From contig AUXH01000536.1 in the NCBI GenBank assembly GCA_000482145.1, forward strand, positions 1 to 13,318: a stretch of 13,318 nt of DNA. Reading direction: 5' to 3'. The notes beneath the pieces are model-generated. The model was not told the origin of the DNA. It made no database searches and saw only the letters and a list, made by a program, of their open reading frames with translations. The translations under genes were made by a program, and so were the position numbers. Shown here piece by piece: positions 1 through 8,800 of this stretch. The number at the start of each line of letters is the position of its first letter. The first letter of the stretch is position 1. The stretch comes from Strigomonas culicis. Taxonomy: Eukaryota; Euglenozoa; Kinetoplastea; Trypanosomatida; Trypanosomatidae.

Positions 1-1
1 G

Positions 2-3000
2 GCCGCCGGCCGCCCCGGCAACGCTCTCCCGCAGCGCGCGCCGCACGAGGCGGAGGCGGTGCCTGCGGATGTGTGCACGCCGTACTTCACGGTGTGCCAC
101 CCGCACTTCCACGCCGCCGCGGCGGATGCGGCCGACGGCTTCGTCCTCGAGGAGGCGAGTCCCACCTTCGCGGCGCTCGTCGCCGCGACGCCGACGGACC
201 TGCGGCGGCGGCGGCTGATCGATATCTGCGCGTGGCTGCAGGTGGAGGACGCGGCCGCGATCATCGATGAGGTCACCGCGCTCGCGCGCGCAGCGGTGCA
301 GCGGGCGGCCGCCGGGCGGCCGCCGCCCGCGGACGGCAGCATCGTGAAGCGGCTGGTGCTGCGCGGCCGGCTGCTCTCGACGGACGCGGCCACGGGCGAG
401 CGGCGGCCCTTCACCATCGCGCTCGACTGCTGGGTGCGGCTCGTGGCGCCGCTGCCGCCGTCCCACCCGCACCACCAGAAGCGGCGGCGGCCCGCCCCGC
501 AAGGCGGGGCGGCGGCCGCCTACGCGGTGCAGCTCCTGTGCCGCCAGCCGCGGCTGCACGGCGCGCTGGAGCAGCTGCCGCTGCCGCTGCTGCTCGTGCA
601 CCCCGCGACGGGCAGCACGCTCTACACCTCACCCGCGGCGGCCGCGCTCACCGGGCTGCCCGCCGCGGAGGCGGTCGGCCTCCCGTTCTTCCACTTTTTC
701 CAGAGCGCGCCGGCGCCGGCGGCGCCGCTGCCGCCGGCCGCGGCCGCCCTCCTCTCGCGCATCCAGCAGCAGCAGCAGCAGCAGCACCCCCGCGCGCCGG
801 CCCGCACCCCGTCGCCGACGCTGCCGGCCAGCGGTTACGCTTCCGGCGGGGAGGTGCTGGACTACGACAGCACCGCGGCCGCGCCCAACGCCCGCCGGCC
901 GAGCGCCGCGTCGTCGCCGCCGCCGCAGACGGACGGGGAGCGGTTTGTGCCGCTGCGCGGCGTCTTCACGGTGCCGCCGCCCGCTGCCGACCGCGGCCGG
1001 GTGGCGCACCGCGCGGCGCCCTTCCTGTGCTCGCTGCGGCCGCTCACGAGCGGCTACCTGACACAGGAGGAGCGCGGCGTGCTGACGGAGGTGCAGGCCG
1101 CGCTTGCCGACCCGCGGGCCGCCCCCGCGCGCTGCCACCCGCGCTGGCAGCCCTACTACCAAGGCGACGCGGGGTCGCCGCCGCGGCCGCACACGAGCCC
1201 GAGCCAGAGCACTGCTGAGGAGGACGCGGCGGTCTTCTCGCCGCCGGTGGAGGGCGGGGAGGCGCCGCACCTACGCAGCCCCGCCGCGCGCGCCCGCGGC
1301 CGCAACCGCGGCGGGCTGCTGCCGCCGCCGGGGCCCGACGGCGAGCAGGATGATGTCGTGATCGAGAGCGCGGACGAGGCGGAGCTGGAGGCGCGGCCGG
1401 CGGCACCGCGCCACCGCGCCGAGCACGCGCTGTGTGTCAGCAGCGGCGCGGCGGCGGCTGCGGCGGCGGCGGACGAGGCGGCGCCGCTGTTGGTGCTGCT
1501 GGAGCAGCCTGTGGACGAGGCGCTGCCGCGGGCCAGCGGCCACGCCTGTTCCGCCGCGGCCGGCGGCTACGACCGCGGCGAGGCGGAGCAGCAGCTCGTG
1601 CCGCCGCTGTGGGGCGTCGACGGCGGCGGCGCGCTACACTACCTGAACCAGGTCCGCGACGCGGTGCAGCTGTACAAGCAGGCACTCGAGGACGACAGTC
1701 GCGGCTACACGGAGCTGAGCGCGCTCTACCCGCAGATGCACATCAGCCAGGACGTCTGCCACCAGTTCCAGAACATCAAGCAGCTCACCGACGCGGTGCT
1801 GACCGCGACGACGCTCTTCGAGCGCGAGAAGCGGTCGTGCGGCCCACCGACAGACGACGTCAGAAGCGCCGCCGCCGCCGCCGCCGCCTTCCAGCCGCTG
1901 TCAGACCTGCTGCCGTCCGCCCCCCACCCGGGCGGCGCCCACAGCCCGCTCCCGCCGCCGGGGCGGCAGGGCGCGGAGGCGGAGGAGGACGGTGCGCCGT
2001 GGCAGCGGCCGCCCGCCGCGGCGCCGCGCGCCGGGCCGGACGGCGGCCACGGCGCGAACACCGCGCATGGCGGAGCGGTGGGCAACGCCACGGCGGTGTA
2101 CCGCAACCCGAACGCGCTGGACGCGGCCGGCGGCCACCCGCCGACCGCCGCCCATCACGCGAATGTGAGCAGCGGCAACGCGCTCGCGTCGTTTCAGATG
2201 TCAAAGGTGGCCTCACAGGCGGGGTCGCCGCGCTCCAGCATGGTGCTGCCGCCGCCCTCCCTCCACGACGAGGAGCTGAACGCGCGCGACGGCGATGAGG
2301 TCGTCCGGCTGCGCCGTGACGACACCGCCCACGCGCTGTACAACACAACGACGCACGAGGAGGAGGACGACGGCGAGGACGCCGACGACGAGGATGCGCG
2401 CACGGAGAGCGAAACGAACCACAACCACACGACGCTGCAACTGAAGGAGGAGAGCGACTCGCCGCCGCCGGTGAAGGCGGCGGAGGGCGGCCGCGGCCAG
2501 CGCCGCGCGGAGCGCAGCGGCAGCGCCGCGGACTACCGCGAGGTGATGAGCCACTCGCCGCTGCCGACGAGCCACTCACACAACAACGTGGCCGGCATGG
2601 GTCACGCGCACAACGTGAGTCGCAACGAGATGGCGTCGCCGATGCGGCGGCTCATCAGCCCCTCCCTCGCCGCGGAGGAGCGCAGCTACAGCAACAACGT
2701 GCTCCAGCCGCACGCCGGCGACGCCGGCAAGCCGGGACGGCAGCCGCCGCAGCCGTCCCGCTCCCAGCGCCACGGCAGCGGCCTGACGGAGCTGGAGGGC
2801 ATCAGCTCCCCGAGCGCGAGCTCGCCGGCCGCGAAGACGCCGTCCTTCTCCCAGTCTCGCTCGCAGACGGCCGCCACGGTGGTGACGAGCGCGATGCAGC
2901 AGCAGAAGCAGAAGCAGCAGCCGCCGCCGCACCTCACGGCGGCCGCTGGAGACAAGCGTTACCGTGACGCGCCGGCGTGGGCGCTGCTCCTGTCGCGCGA

Positions 3001-4990
3001 CGAGGTGTCGATGCCCTCCTGTCTGATCCGCGTGCCGATGGAGGAGGAGTTCCGCCTCGGCCGCAGCAGCAAGTGCACCTACACGGTGTCCGACACGTAC
3101 GTGAGCAGCATTCAGTTCATCATTTCGCGCCGCCCGGCGCCGCAGGGCTTCACCGTGACGCTCCTCGACTCCAGTGCGAACGGCACCTACGTGAACATTA
3201 AGAAGATCGGGAAGGACAAGAGCTGCCTCCTACAGGAGAACGCACTCATCACCTTTCGGCTCTCGACGTCGCAGTTTTTCCTCGGCTTTGTCTTTCTCCT
3301 GACAGACGAGAAGGGCAACGTGCTGCAGAAGGGCGGCGATGGCCAGCCGCACGGCAAGGCGGTGATGGCCTACGGCAACTCCATCCACTCCACCGTCGGC
3401 GGCGGTAGCGGGCACCGCCCGTCGCTCAGCGGCGCGGGGGCGCCGCCCGCGAACAGCGGCACGCTCGCCGCGCCCCCCCCGCACCGCGGGACGCCGCCGC
3501 ACGGCCGCCACACCGGCCCCGCCACCGCCGGCTCCAGCAACAACAGCTTTGCCTCCCCGGGGCCGCACTCCTCCCGCCGACCGGCGAACCCGAATGGCAG
3601 CCGGCGCCGCACGGCCTCGGGCAAGCCGCAGCCGGGCAGTAACCCGTCCTTCGCGTCGTCCGTCACGTCACTGCCGCCCGGCAGTGGGCCGGTGGCGCCG
3701 CCGCCGCACCCTCACCACCACCACCGCCAGACGATCGAGTGGAAGATTGGGGAGGAGATGCTGGGCAAGGGCGGCAACGCTGAGGTGTACCTCGGCATCA
3801 ACCTCACGAACGGGCAGCTCATCGCGGTGAAGCGCGTGCTGCTGCCCACCACCATCACGAACAACAGCAACGACGCGGAGGCGAAGGCGATCCTGCAGCA
3901 GTACCGTAGCCTTCAGGAGGAGATCAACGTGCTGAGTAAGGCCGTGCACCCGAACATTGTGCAGTACTACGGCTCCTCGCAGAACAACAAGTACTTCAAC
4001 ATTCTGCTGGAGTTCGTGCCAGGCGGCTCGCTGCGGCACCTGCTGGATAACTTCGGCGCGCTCAGCGCGGGGGTGATCCTGTCGTACCTGAAGCAGGTGC
4101 TGGAGGGGCTGCACTATCTGCACAAGATCGGCATTGTGCACTCCGACATCAAAGCGGCGAACATCCTCATCACGGAGAAGGGGAAGGCGAAGCTGACGGA
4201 CTTCGGCACGGCGAAACTGCTGAACAAGCAGCAGCCCAGCGCGCACCCCGAGTGCACGACGTCGCGCGCGCCGTCGGAGCAGAGCCCCGCGCACGGCAAC
4301 AACTCGCACGGCGGCGGCGGTACGCTACACCTCGCCGGCACCCTGCGCTGGATGGACCCCGCGCTGTTCCGCCAGCCGGTGGCGAAGCAGCCCGACGGCG
4401 ACGCGGCCAAGCCGGAAGCGGCGGAGGCCGCCAAAAAGAAGGAGGGCACGGAGGGACCCACCAAGGCGAGCGACATCTGGTCCGTCGGCTGCGCGCTGCT
4501 GGAGATGATGACCGGCGAGGCCCCGTGGAGTGAGTACGACTTCGAGAGCGAGGAGCAGATCATCAACTTGTTGAAGTACACGGAGGAGCCGCCGGAGATC
4601 CCGCCGTGCCCGGACTGCCCCGCGCTCGCGGACATCGCGGCCGCGTGTCTGGCGCTGGACCCCGCGCGGCGGCCGACCTGTGCGCAGCTGCTGGAGCAGG
4701 TGCGCGTCGCCGCCGAGGGCCTCAGCGTCGCGGCGCAAGAGGAGGCCCTCCAGGCCAACACCACCCCCACGGATAATAACAACAACAACACCAACAACGC
4801 GACGAATGTGAACAATGCGACCACTAACACAAACACCAGTACGCACGCGAACACGACGAATCACATGCCTGGAGGGGGCGGGACGCCATCCCAAGCGTCG
4901 CCGCTGCCGCCGCCGTCGCAGTCGTCTTCGGCGCCGCTGCAGTCCAGCCTGGTGGGCTCTCCCTTACAGCTACAGCTGCTGCATTCATGA
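2..4990 (+). CDS. PAS/FHA-containing STE11 (MEKK)-like protein kinase, 5'-partial
   Basis: The frame is open from base 2 and its first in-frame ATG is only at 1736, so the true start lies upstream. N-terminal PAS-like sequence is visible at about 90-450, and more clearly at about 565-700, where a hydrophobic strand precedes an N/SPAAxxLTG-like turn. That second unit seems to resume at about 940-1060 after a disordered insert. A helical stretch (1636-1830) and a long disordered middle with an acidic run (about 2354-2400) follow. An FHA domain spans about 2970-3300, with GRSS at 3059 and NGT at 3179-3187. The kinase domain spans about 3737-4720: glycine loop GKGGNAEV, IAVK lysine at 3830, HSDIKAAN at 4139, DFG at 4199, a GTLRWMDPA segment, then DIWSVGCALLEMMTG typical of STE11 kinases. 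HSD replaces HRD and DPA replaces APE. An Asn/Thr-rich tail ends the protein at TGA 4988-4990. Kinase and FHA calls are firm; PAS is an inference from pattern. Substrate and pathway are unknown. Confidence 0.9.
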   Translation, partial: AAGRPGNALPQRAPHEAEAVPADVCTPYFTVCHPHFHAAAADAADGFVLEEASPTFAALVAATPTDLRRRRLIDICAWLQVEDAAAIIDEVTALARAAVQRAAAGRPPPADGSIVKRLVLRGRLLSTDAATGERRPFTIALDCWVRLVAPLPPSHPHHQKRRRPAPQGGAAAAYAVQLLCRQPRLHGALEQLPLPLLLVHPATGSTLYTSPAAAALTGLPAAEAVGLPFFHFFQSAPAPAAPLPPAAAALLSRIQQQQQQQHPRAPARTPSPTLPASGYASGGEVLDYDSTAAAPNARRPSAASSPPPQTDGERFVPLRGVFTVPPPAADRGRVAHRAAPFLCSLRPLTSGYLTQEERGVLTEVQAALADPRAAPARCHPRWQPYYQGDAGSPPRPHTSPSQSTAEEDAAVFSPPVEGGEAPHLRSPAARARGRNRGGLLPPPGPDGEQDDVVIESADEAELEARPAAPRHRAEHALCVSSGAAAAAAAADEAAPLLVLLEQPVDEALPRASGHACSAAAGGYDRGEAEQQLVPPLWGVDGGGALHYLNQVRDAVQLYKQALEDDSRGYTELSALYPQMHISQDVCHQFQNIKQLTDAVLTATTLFEREKRSCGPPTDDVRSAAAAAAAFQPLSDLLPSAPHPGGAHSPLPPPGRQGAEAEEDGAPWQRPPAAAPRAGPDGGHGANTAHGGAVGNATAVYRNPNALDAAGGHPPTAAHHANVSSGNALASFQMSKVASQAGSPRSSMVLPPPSLHDEELNARDGDEVVRLRRDDTAHALYNTTTHEEEDDGEDADDEDARTESETNHNHTTLQLKEESDSPPPVKAAEGGRGQRRAERSGSAADYREVMSHSPLPTSHSHNNVAGMGHAHNVSRNEMASPMRRLISPSLAAEERSYSNNVLQPHAGDAGKPGRQPPQPSRSQRHGSGLTELEGISSPSASSPAAKTPSFSQSRSQTAATVVTSAMQQQKQKQQPPPHLTAAAGDKRYRDAPAWALLLSRDEVSMPSCLIRVPMEEEFRLGRSSKCTYTVSDTYVSSIQFIISRRPAPQGFTVTLLDSSANGTYVNIKKIGKDKSCLLQENALITFRLSTSQFFLGFVFLLTDEKGNVLQKGGDGQPHGKAVMAYGNSIHSTVGGGSGHRPSLSGAGAPPANSGTLAAPPPHRGTPPHGRHTGPATAGSSNNSFASPGPHSSRRPANPNGSRRRTASGKPQPGSNPSFASSVTSLPPGSGPVAPPPHPHHHHRQTIEWKIGEEMLGKGGNAEVYLGINLTNGQLIAVKRVLLPTTITNNSNDAEAKAILQQYRSLQEEINVLSKAVHPNIVQYYGSSQNNKYFNILLEFVPGGSLRHLLDNFGALSAGVILSYLKQVLEGLHYLHKIGIVHSDIKAANILITEKGKAKLTDFGTAKLLNKQQPSAHPECTTSRAPSEQSPAHGNNSHGGGGTLHLAGTLRWMDPALFRQPVAKQPDGDAAKPEAAEAAKKKEGTEGPTKASDIWSVGCALLEMMTGEAPWSEYDFESEEQIINLLKYTEEPPEIPPCPDCPALADIAAACLALDPARRPTCAQLLEQVRVAAEGLSVAAQEEALQANTTPTDNNNNNTNNATNVNNATTNTNTSTHANTTNHMPGGGGTPSQASPLPPPSQSSSAPLQSSLVGSPLQLQLLHS
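764..784 (+). repeat. (CAG)7 tract encoding polyglutamine in the kinase
   Basis: Seven perfect in-frame CAG codons encode Gln7. They sit in the low-complexity insert that appears to interrupt the second PAS-like unit. A microsatellite of this kind is likely to vary in length between strains. Confidence 0.9.
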
Positions 4991-5853
4991 CAGAGAGAGA
5001 ATGGTGAACGTATAAACACAAAAAACAAACGAAAAAAAAAAGAGAAGCTTATTTCTTTTTTTAATCCTTTCGAGTTTCCACACGTGTGTATTTCATTAGA
5101 GTAAACGATAGATCACACATTAATATCTTCTTCTTTTCCTTTTCTTTGTTCAATTGCTGTACATTTATTCTTGCTAACACTATTCTATAATTCTTCCTAT
5201 TTTACTCCATCTCTGTTTTTCATCCCCCTATTAATTCTAAAGCAAAGTGTATACATTATATGAAAAACAACAACACCAAAAGGAAAAAAAAACAATTATG
5301 ACCAACAGGAAGATAGTGATCGGCCGTTTTTTTTTTTTACATGAGCCGCGTCCACTCTTCAGAAAAAAAAAAAAACGATGTTTACTTCTGTCTGTGTATT
5401 CACCCTCTTTTCCCCACATTCTTCTAACTCTTTCTTTATTGTTGTTATTATTCGCGCTCTATGCTGCATGGAACAACATATTCTCTTTTTTTTTTAAAAA
5501 AAATATTGTAGTAATAGCAATCCTTTTTATCATTACTTCGTATCGTTGTCATCAAAACTCTTTCTTTTGCTTCATTTTGGAGTTTCATTTTTTGAGACTG
5601 TTAGTACATTTTTACACAACCATTTTGATAATCTCTAGTCAACTTGAAAACCTCTGTTTTTCAAAAAAACAGAACTTAATATTAAACATCAAAACACCAA
5701 CAAAGAAATAAGTTTTCTTAACGAGGAAAAAAACAAACAAACAAACAGACCAACCACTAACAGGGAGGCTAGCACACCAACCAGTGAGTGCTTACACTTC
5801 TACTCTCTCGCTTTTTTTTTTTTCGTTCTTCGTTTGGTGGGATTGCAAGTGTA
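4991..5853 (+). other. AT-rich spacer: kinase 3' flank and lanosterol synthase 5' flank
   Basis: No credible gene is seen in this roughly 860-base stretch. It consists of poly(T) and poly(A) runs and short AT-rich sequence, in strong contrast to the GC-rich genes on both sides. Base composition switches within a few tens of bases of the kinase stop and of ATG 5854. A run of ten T followed by eight A lies at 5486-5503. A small perfect hairpin (9-bp stem, 3-base loop) lies at 5653-5673. A CAAA repeat lies at about 5732-5747. The kinase transcript is probably polyadenylated within this spacer, as expected when polyadenylation is coupled to the downstream splice acceptor, but no site can be pinned down by eye. 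Confidence 0.75.
5797..5849 (+). promoter_or_regulatory. Predicted trans-splice acceptor for lanosterol synthase
   Basis: An almost pure pyrimidine stretch at about 5797-5835 includes a run of twelve T. The first AG after it is at 5848-5849, the normal arrangement for a spliced-leader acceptor. Use of this AG would leave only four gene-encoded bases before ATG 5854. The next AG downstream (5907-5908) would remove that ATG and shift initiation to ATG 6061. The site is inferred from pattern, not observed. Confidence 0.55.
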
Positions 5854-8800
5854 ATGTCCTCGAACCCACATTTAACAACGGCGGCCGTACGTCGCGGTGG
5901 GGCGGTAGAGCAGCAGCCACCGCTGTCGCCGCTGGCCGGCACCGGCGCGGCCGCCTCGGCGGAGTACGACTCGCAGCCGCCGTCCTCCGCATCCTCGCAG
6001 CGGCCGTCGCGGCGGCGGCGGCGCGGGCCAGTGCCGCCGCCGCCGCCGCCGCCGCCGTCCATGTTCTCGCGTGTGGCGGAGTGGTTCACGACGACATTCA
6101 CCTTTGCGCGGGAGCGGGTGGCCTTCGCCGCGTACCAGCAGCGGCTGCCGTTCGTCACGGTCGTGAAGCCGCCGCCGCACACCCTGCGGGAGTACATGGG
6201 CCACCTGCTGTGGTGGACGGTGCGAAAGATCGGCTACGTCGTCGTCTGCTACCTCCTCTTCGGGCCGCTGCTGCTGCTGCTACATGTGCTGCTCGTCGCC
6301 GCCAACGCGGTGCAGCGGCGCCGCTGGAAGAAGCATCAGCTCGGATGGCGGTTCCGCTCCGTGCCGCATGTGCGGCCCCTCGCGTACCCCACCGACCGCC
6401 ACCACGAGCTGCCGGAGGACGAGGCGGCCGACGCGGAGCCGTTTGTCTACGACAACTACACGTCCGTCGCGATTGCGCAGACGCAGAAGCAGCCCGGCGG
6501 CCGCGGCCGGCGACAGATCTACGCGGACGGGCAGCACCCGCTGCCGCTCGCGGGGTGGCACCTGCGCTGCGAGGACGGGCGGCAGCGGTGGGTGTACGGC
6601 GCGGCTCTCGCGGAGGAGGAGGAGGGCAACGCTCTCGGCCGCGCGATGCTCACCGGCGACGCGCAGAGCCACATTGCGCCGCTCGCCACCGGCGACCGCG
6701 GCGGCGTTGTGCGGCCGCGTGACGAGCTGCTACGCGAGGCACTGCAGAGGCGCCGCTTTGTCGAGCTGTATCAGCTGGGCCTCACCCCGCCGGCGGCACC
6801 CAAGTTCCCCCATCTGTACAAGGCGGCGCAGCAGCAGCAGCAGCAGCCGGAGGTGGAGCAGGAGGAGGCGGCGCTGTCGGTGGAGAGCGCGATGGACGAC
6901 GGCATCCGCTTCTTGCTGCGGCTGCAGGACCCCTTCAGCGGGCACTGGCCGAACGACTACAGCGGCTGCATGTTCCTCACCCCAGGACTCATCTTCGCGG
7001 AGTACATCATCGCGGAGGGGGACGTCAACCGCATGTTCACCTGCGACGGCACGCACTGCCACATCAAGGGCAAGGCGCACTACTACAGTAGCCTCAACCA
7101 ACAGCACGTGTTCAAGGGCAGCGGCGGCGGCGACGGCTATGGGCGGGTGGAGAAGGAGCCGTGCCTCTGCGGGGTCGCCACGCGGCAGGAGATGGTGCGC
7201 TACCTGCGCAACTATCAGAACAAGGACGGCGGCTGGGGCCAGAACACGGAGGGCCACAGCACGATGCTCGGCACCGTGCTGAACTACGTCGCGATGCGGC
7301 TGCTGGGGGTCGACCGGGAGGACGCGCAGGCAGCGCTCGCCCGCAGCTGGATCCTGCAGCGCGGCGGCGCGGTGCGGACCCCGTTCTGGGGAAAGATGTG
7401 GCTCATCCTTCTGAACCTCTTCTCGTACGAGGGCGTCAACCCGCTCCCGCCGGAGATGATGTGGCTGCCGCGGTGGGTGCCCTTCCACTACGGCCGCGCG
7501 TGGTGCCACTCGCGCGTCATCGCGATCCCCTTCTCGTACTTCTACGGGCTGCGTTGGCAGTCGCCGCTGTACCGGCAGCGGGAGGATCACCACCACCATC
7601 ACCACCGCGGCGGCAGCAGCAGCAGCAGCGGCGGTGCGGGCTACTGTCTGCTGGAGGCACTGCGCGAAGAGCTGTACGTGCAGCCGTATAAGGAAATCCG
7701 CTTCGCGGACTACCGCTACGCGGTGCCGGAGGAAGACCTCTACACTCCGACGACGCGCCTCTTTCGCATCGCGATGGCGGCCGTGGACAAGCTAGAGCGC
7801 TATGTGCTGCGCCGCGCGTGGTTCGCGCCGGTGCGGCAGCGCGCCATCGAGACGTGCTGGCGACACATGGCCTACGACGACGAGAACACACACTTTATCT
7901 GCCTCGGCCCGGTGAACAAGTCGCTGAACTTCCTCGCGACGTACATACGCGAGGGGCAGCACAGCCCGCGCTTCAAGCTGCACCGCGACCGCGTGCCGGA
8001 CTACCTGTACTGCGGCCCCTGGGGCATCAAGATGAACGGCTACAACGGGTCGCAGCTGTGGGACACGAGCTTCGCGGTGCAGAGCATCTGCGCGTGCCGG
8101 CGCGAGCAGCACCACCCGCGCGAGATGCAGCTCGCCCACGCCTACTGCAAAGTCGCGCAGGTGCTGGAGGACCCGATCGACATGGACGCCTTCTACCGCC
8201 ACCGCACGCGCGGTGCGTGGAACTTCTCGACGAGCCCGCAGGGCTGGCAGGTGAGCGACTGCACCGCGGAGGGGCTGCGCGTCATGCTGCTCCTCGGCGC
8301 CGCCTACAACACGGTGAACGAGTACCCGGAGCAGCGCATCTTCGATGCGGTGGAGGAGATTCTGTCGCTGCGCAACACCGGCTCCGGGGCCGACATGGGC
8401 GACGGCGGCTGGGCCTCCTACGAGTGCACGCGCGCGCCGCACTACTGCGAGCTGCTGAACTGCGCCGAGCTCTTCAAGGACGTGATGGTGGAGTACAGCT
8501 ATGCGGAGTGCTCCAGCAGTTGCATCCACTCCCTCGCCCTCTTCCGCGAGCGCTACCCGCACTACCCCCGCATCGCGGAGGTCAACCGCGCGATCCGCGA
8601 GGGCATCGCCTGTGTACTGCGCAAGCAGGACCCGACGAGCGGCAGCTTCTATGGCAGCTGGGCCGTGTGCTACACCTACGGCGCCTGGCTCGTCGCCGAC
8701 GCACTGCGCGTCTCGGGCGAGCTCAGCGACATGGCGAACCACCCCCACTGCCAGCACCTCATCCACTTCCTGCTGCGGCACCAGGACGCGCGCGACGGCG

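Noticed and set aside
59..61. GTG as start codon of the kinase
   Set aside because: The frame remains open to base 2, nuclear genes start with ATG, and PAS-like sequence begins almost at once. The gene simply runs off the left edge.
5298..5711. Possible 137-codon hydrophobic ORF in the kinase-LSS spacer
   Set aside because: It is AT-rich with Phe and Lys runs made by poly(T) and poly(A), opposite to the codon use of real neighbours, and no convincing acceptor precedes it.
5788..5790. GTG upstream start for LSS
   Set aside because: It lies before and within the pyrimidine tract and predicted splice acceptor, so it would be removed from the mRNA. Its extra residues are translated poly(T).
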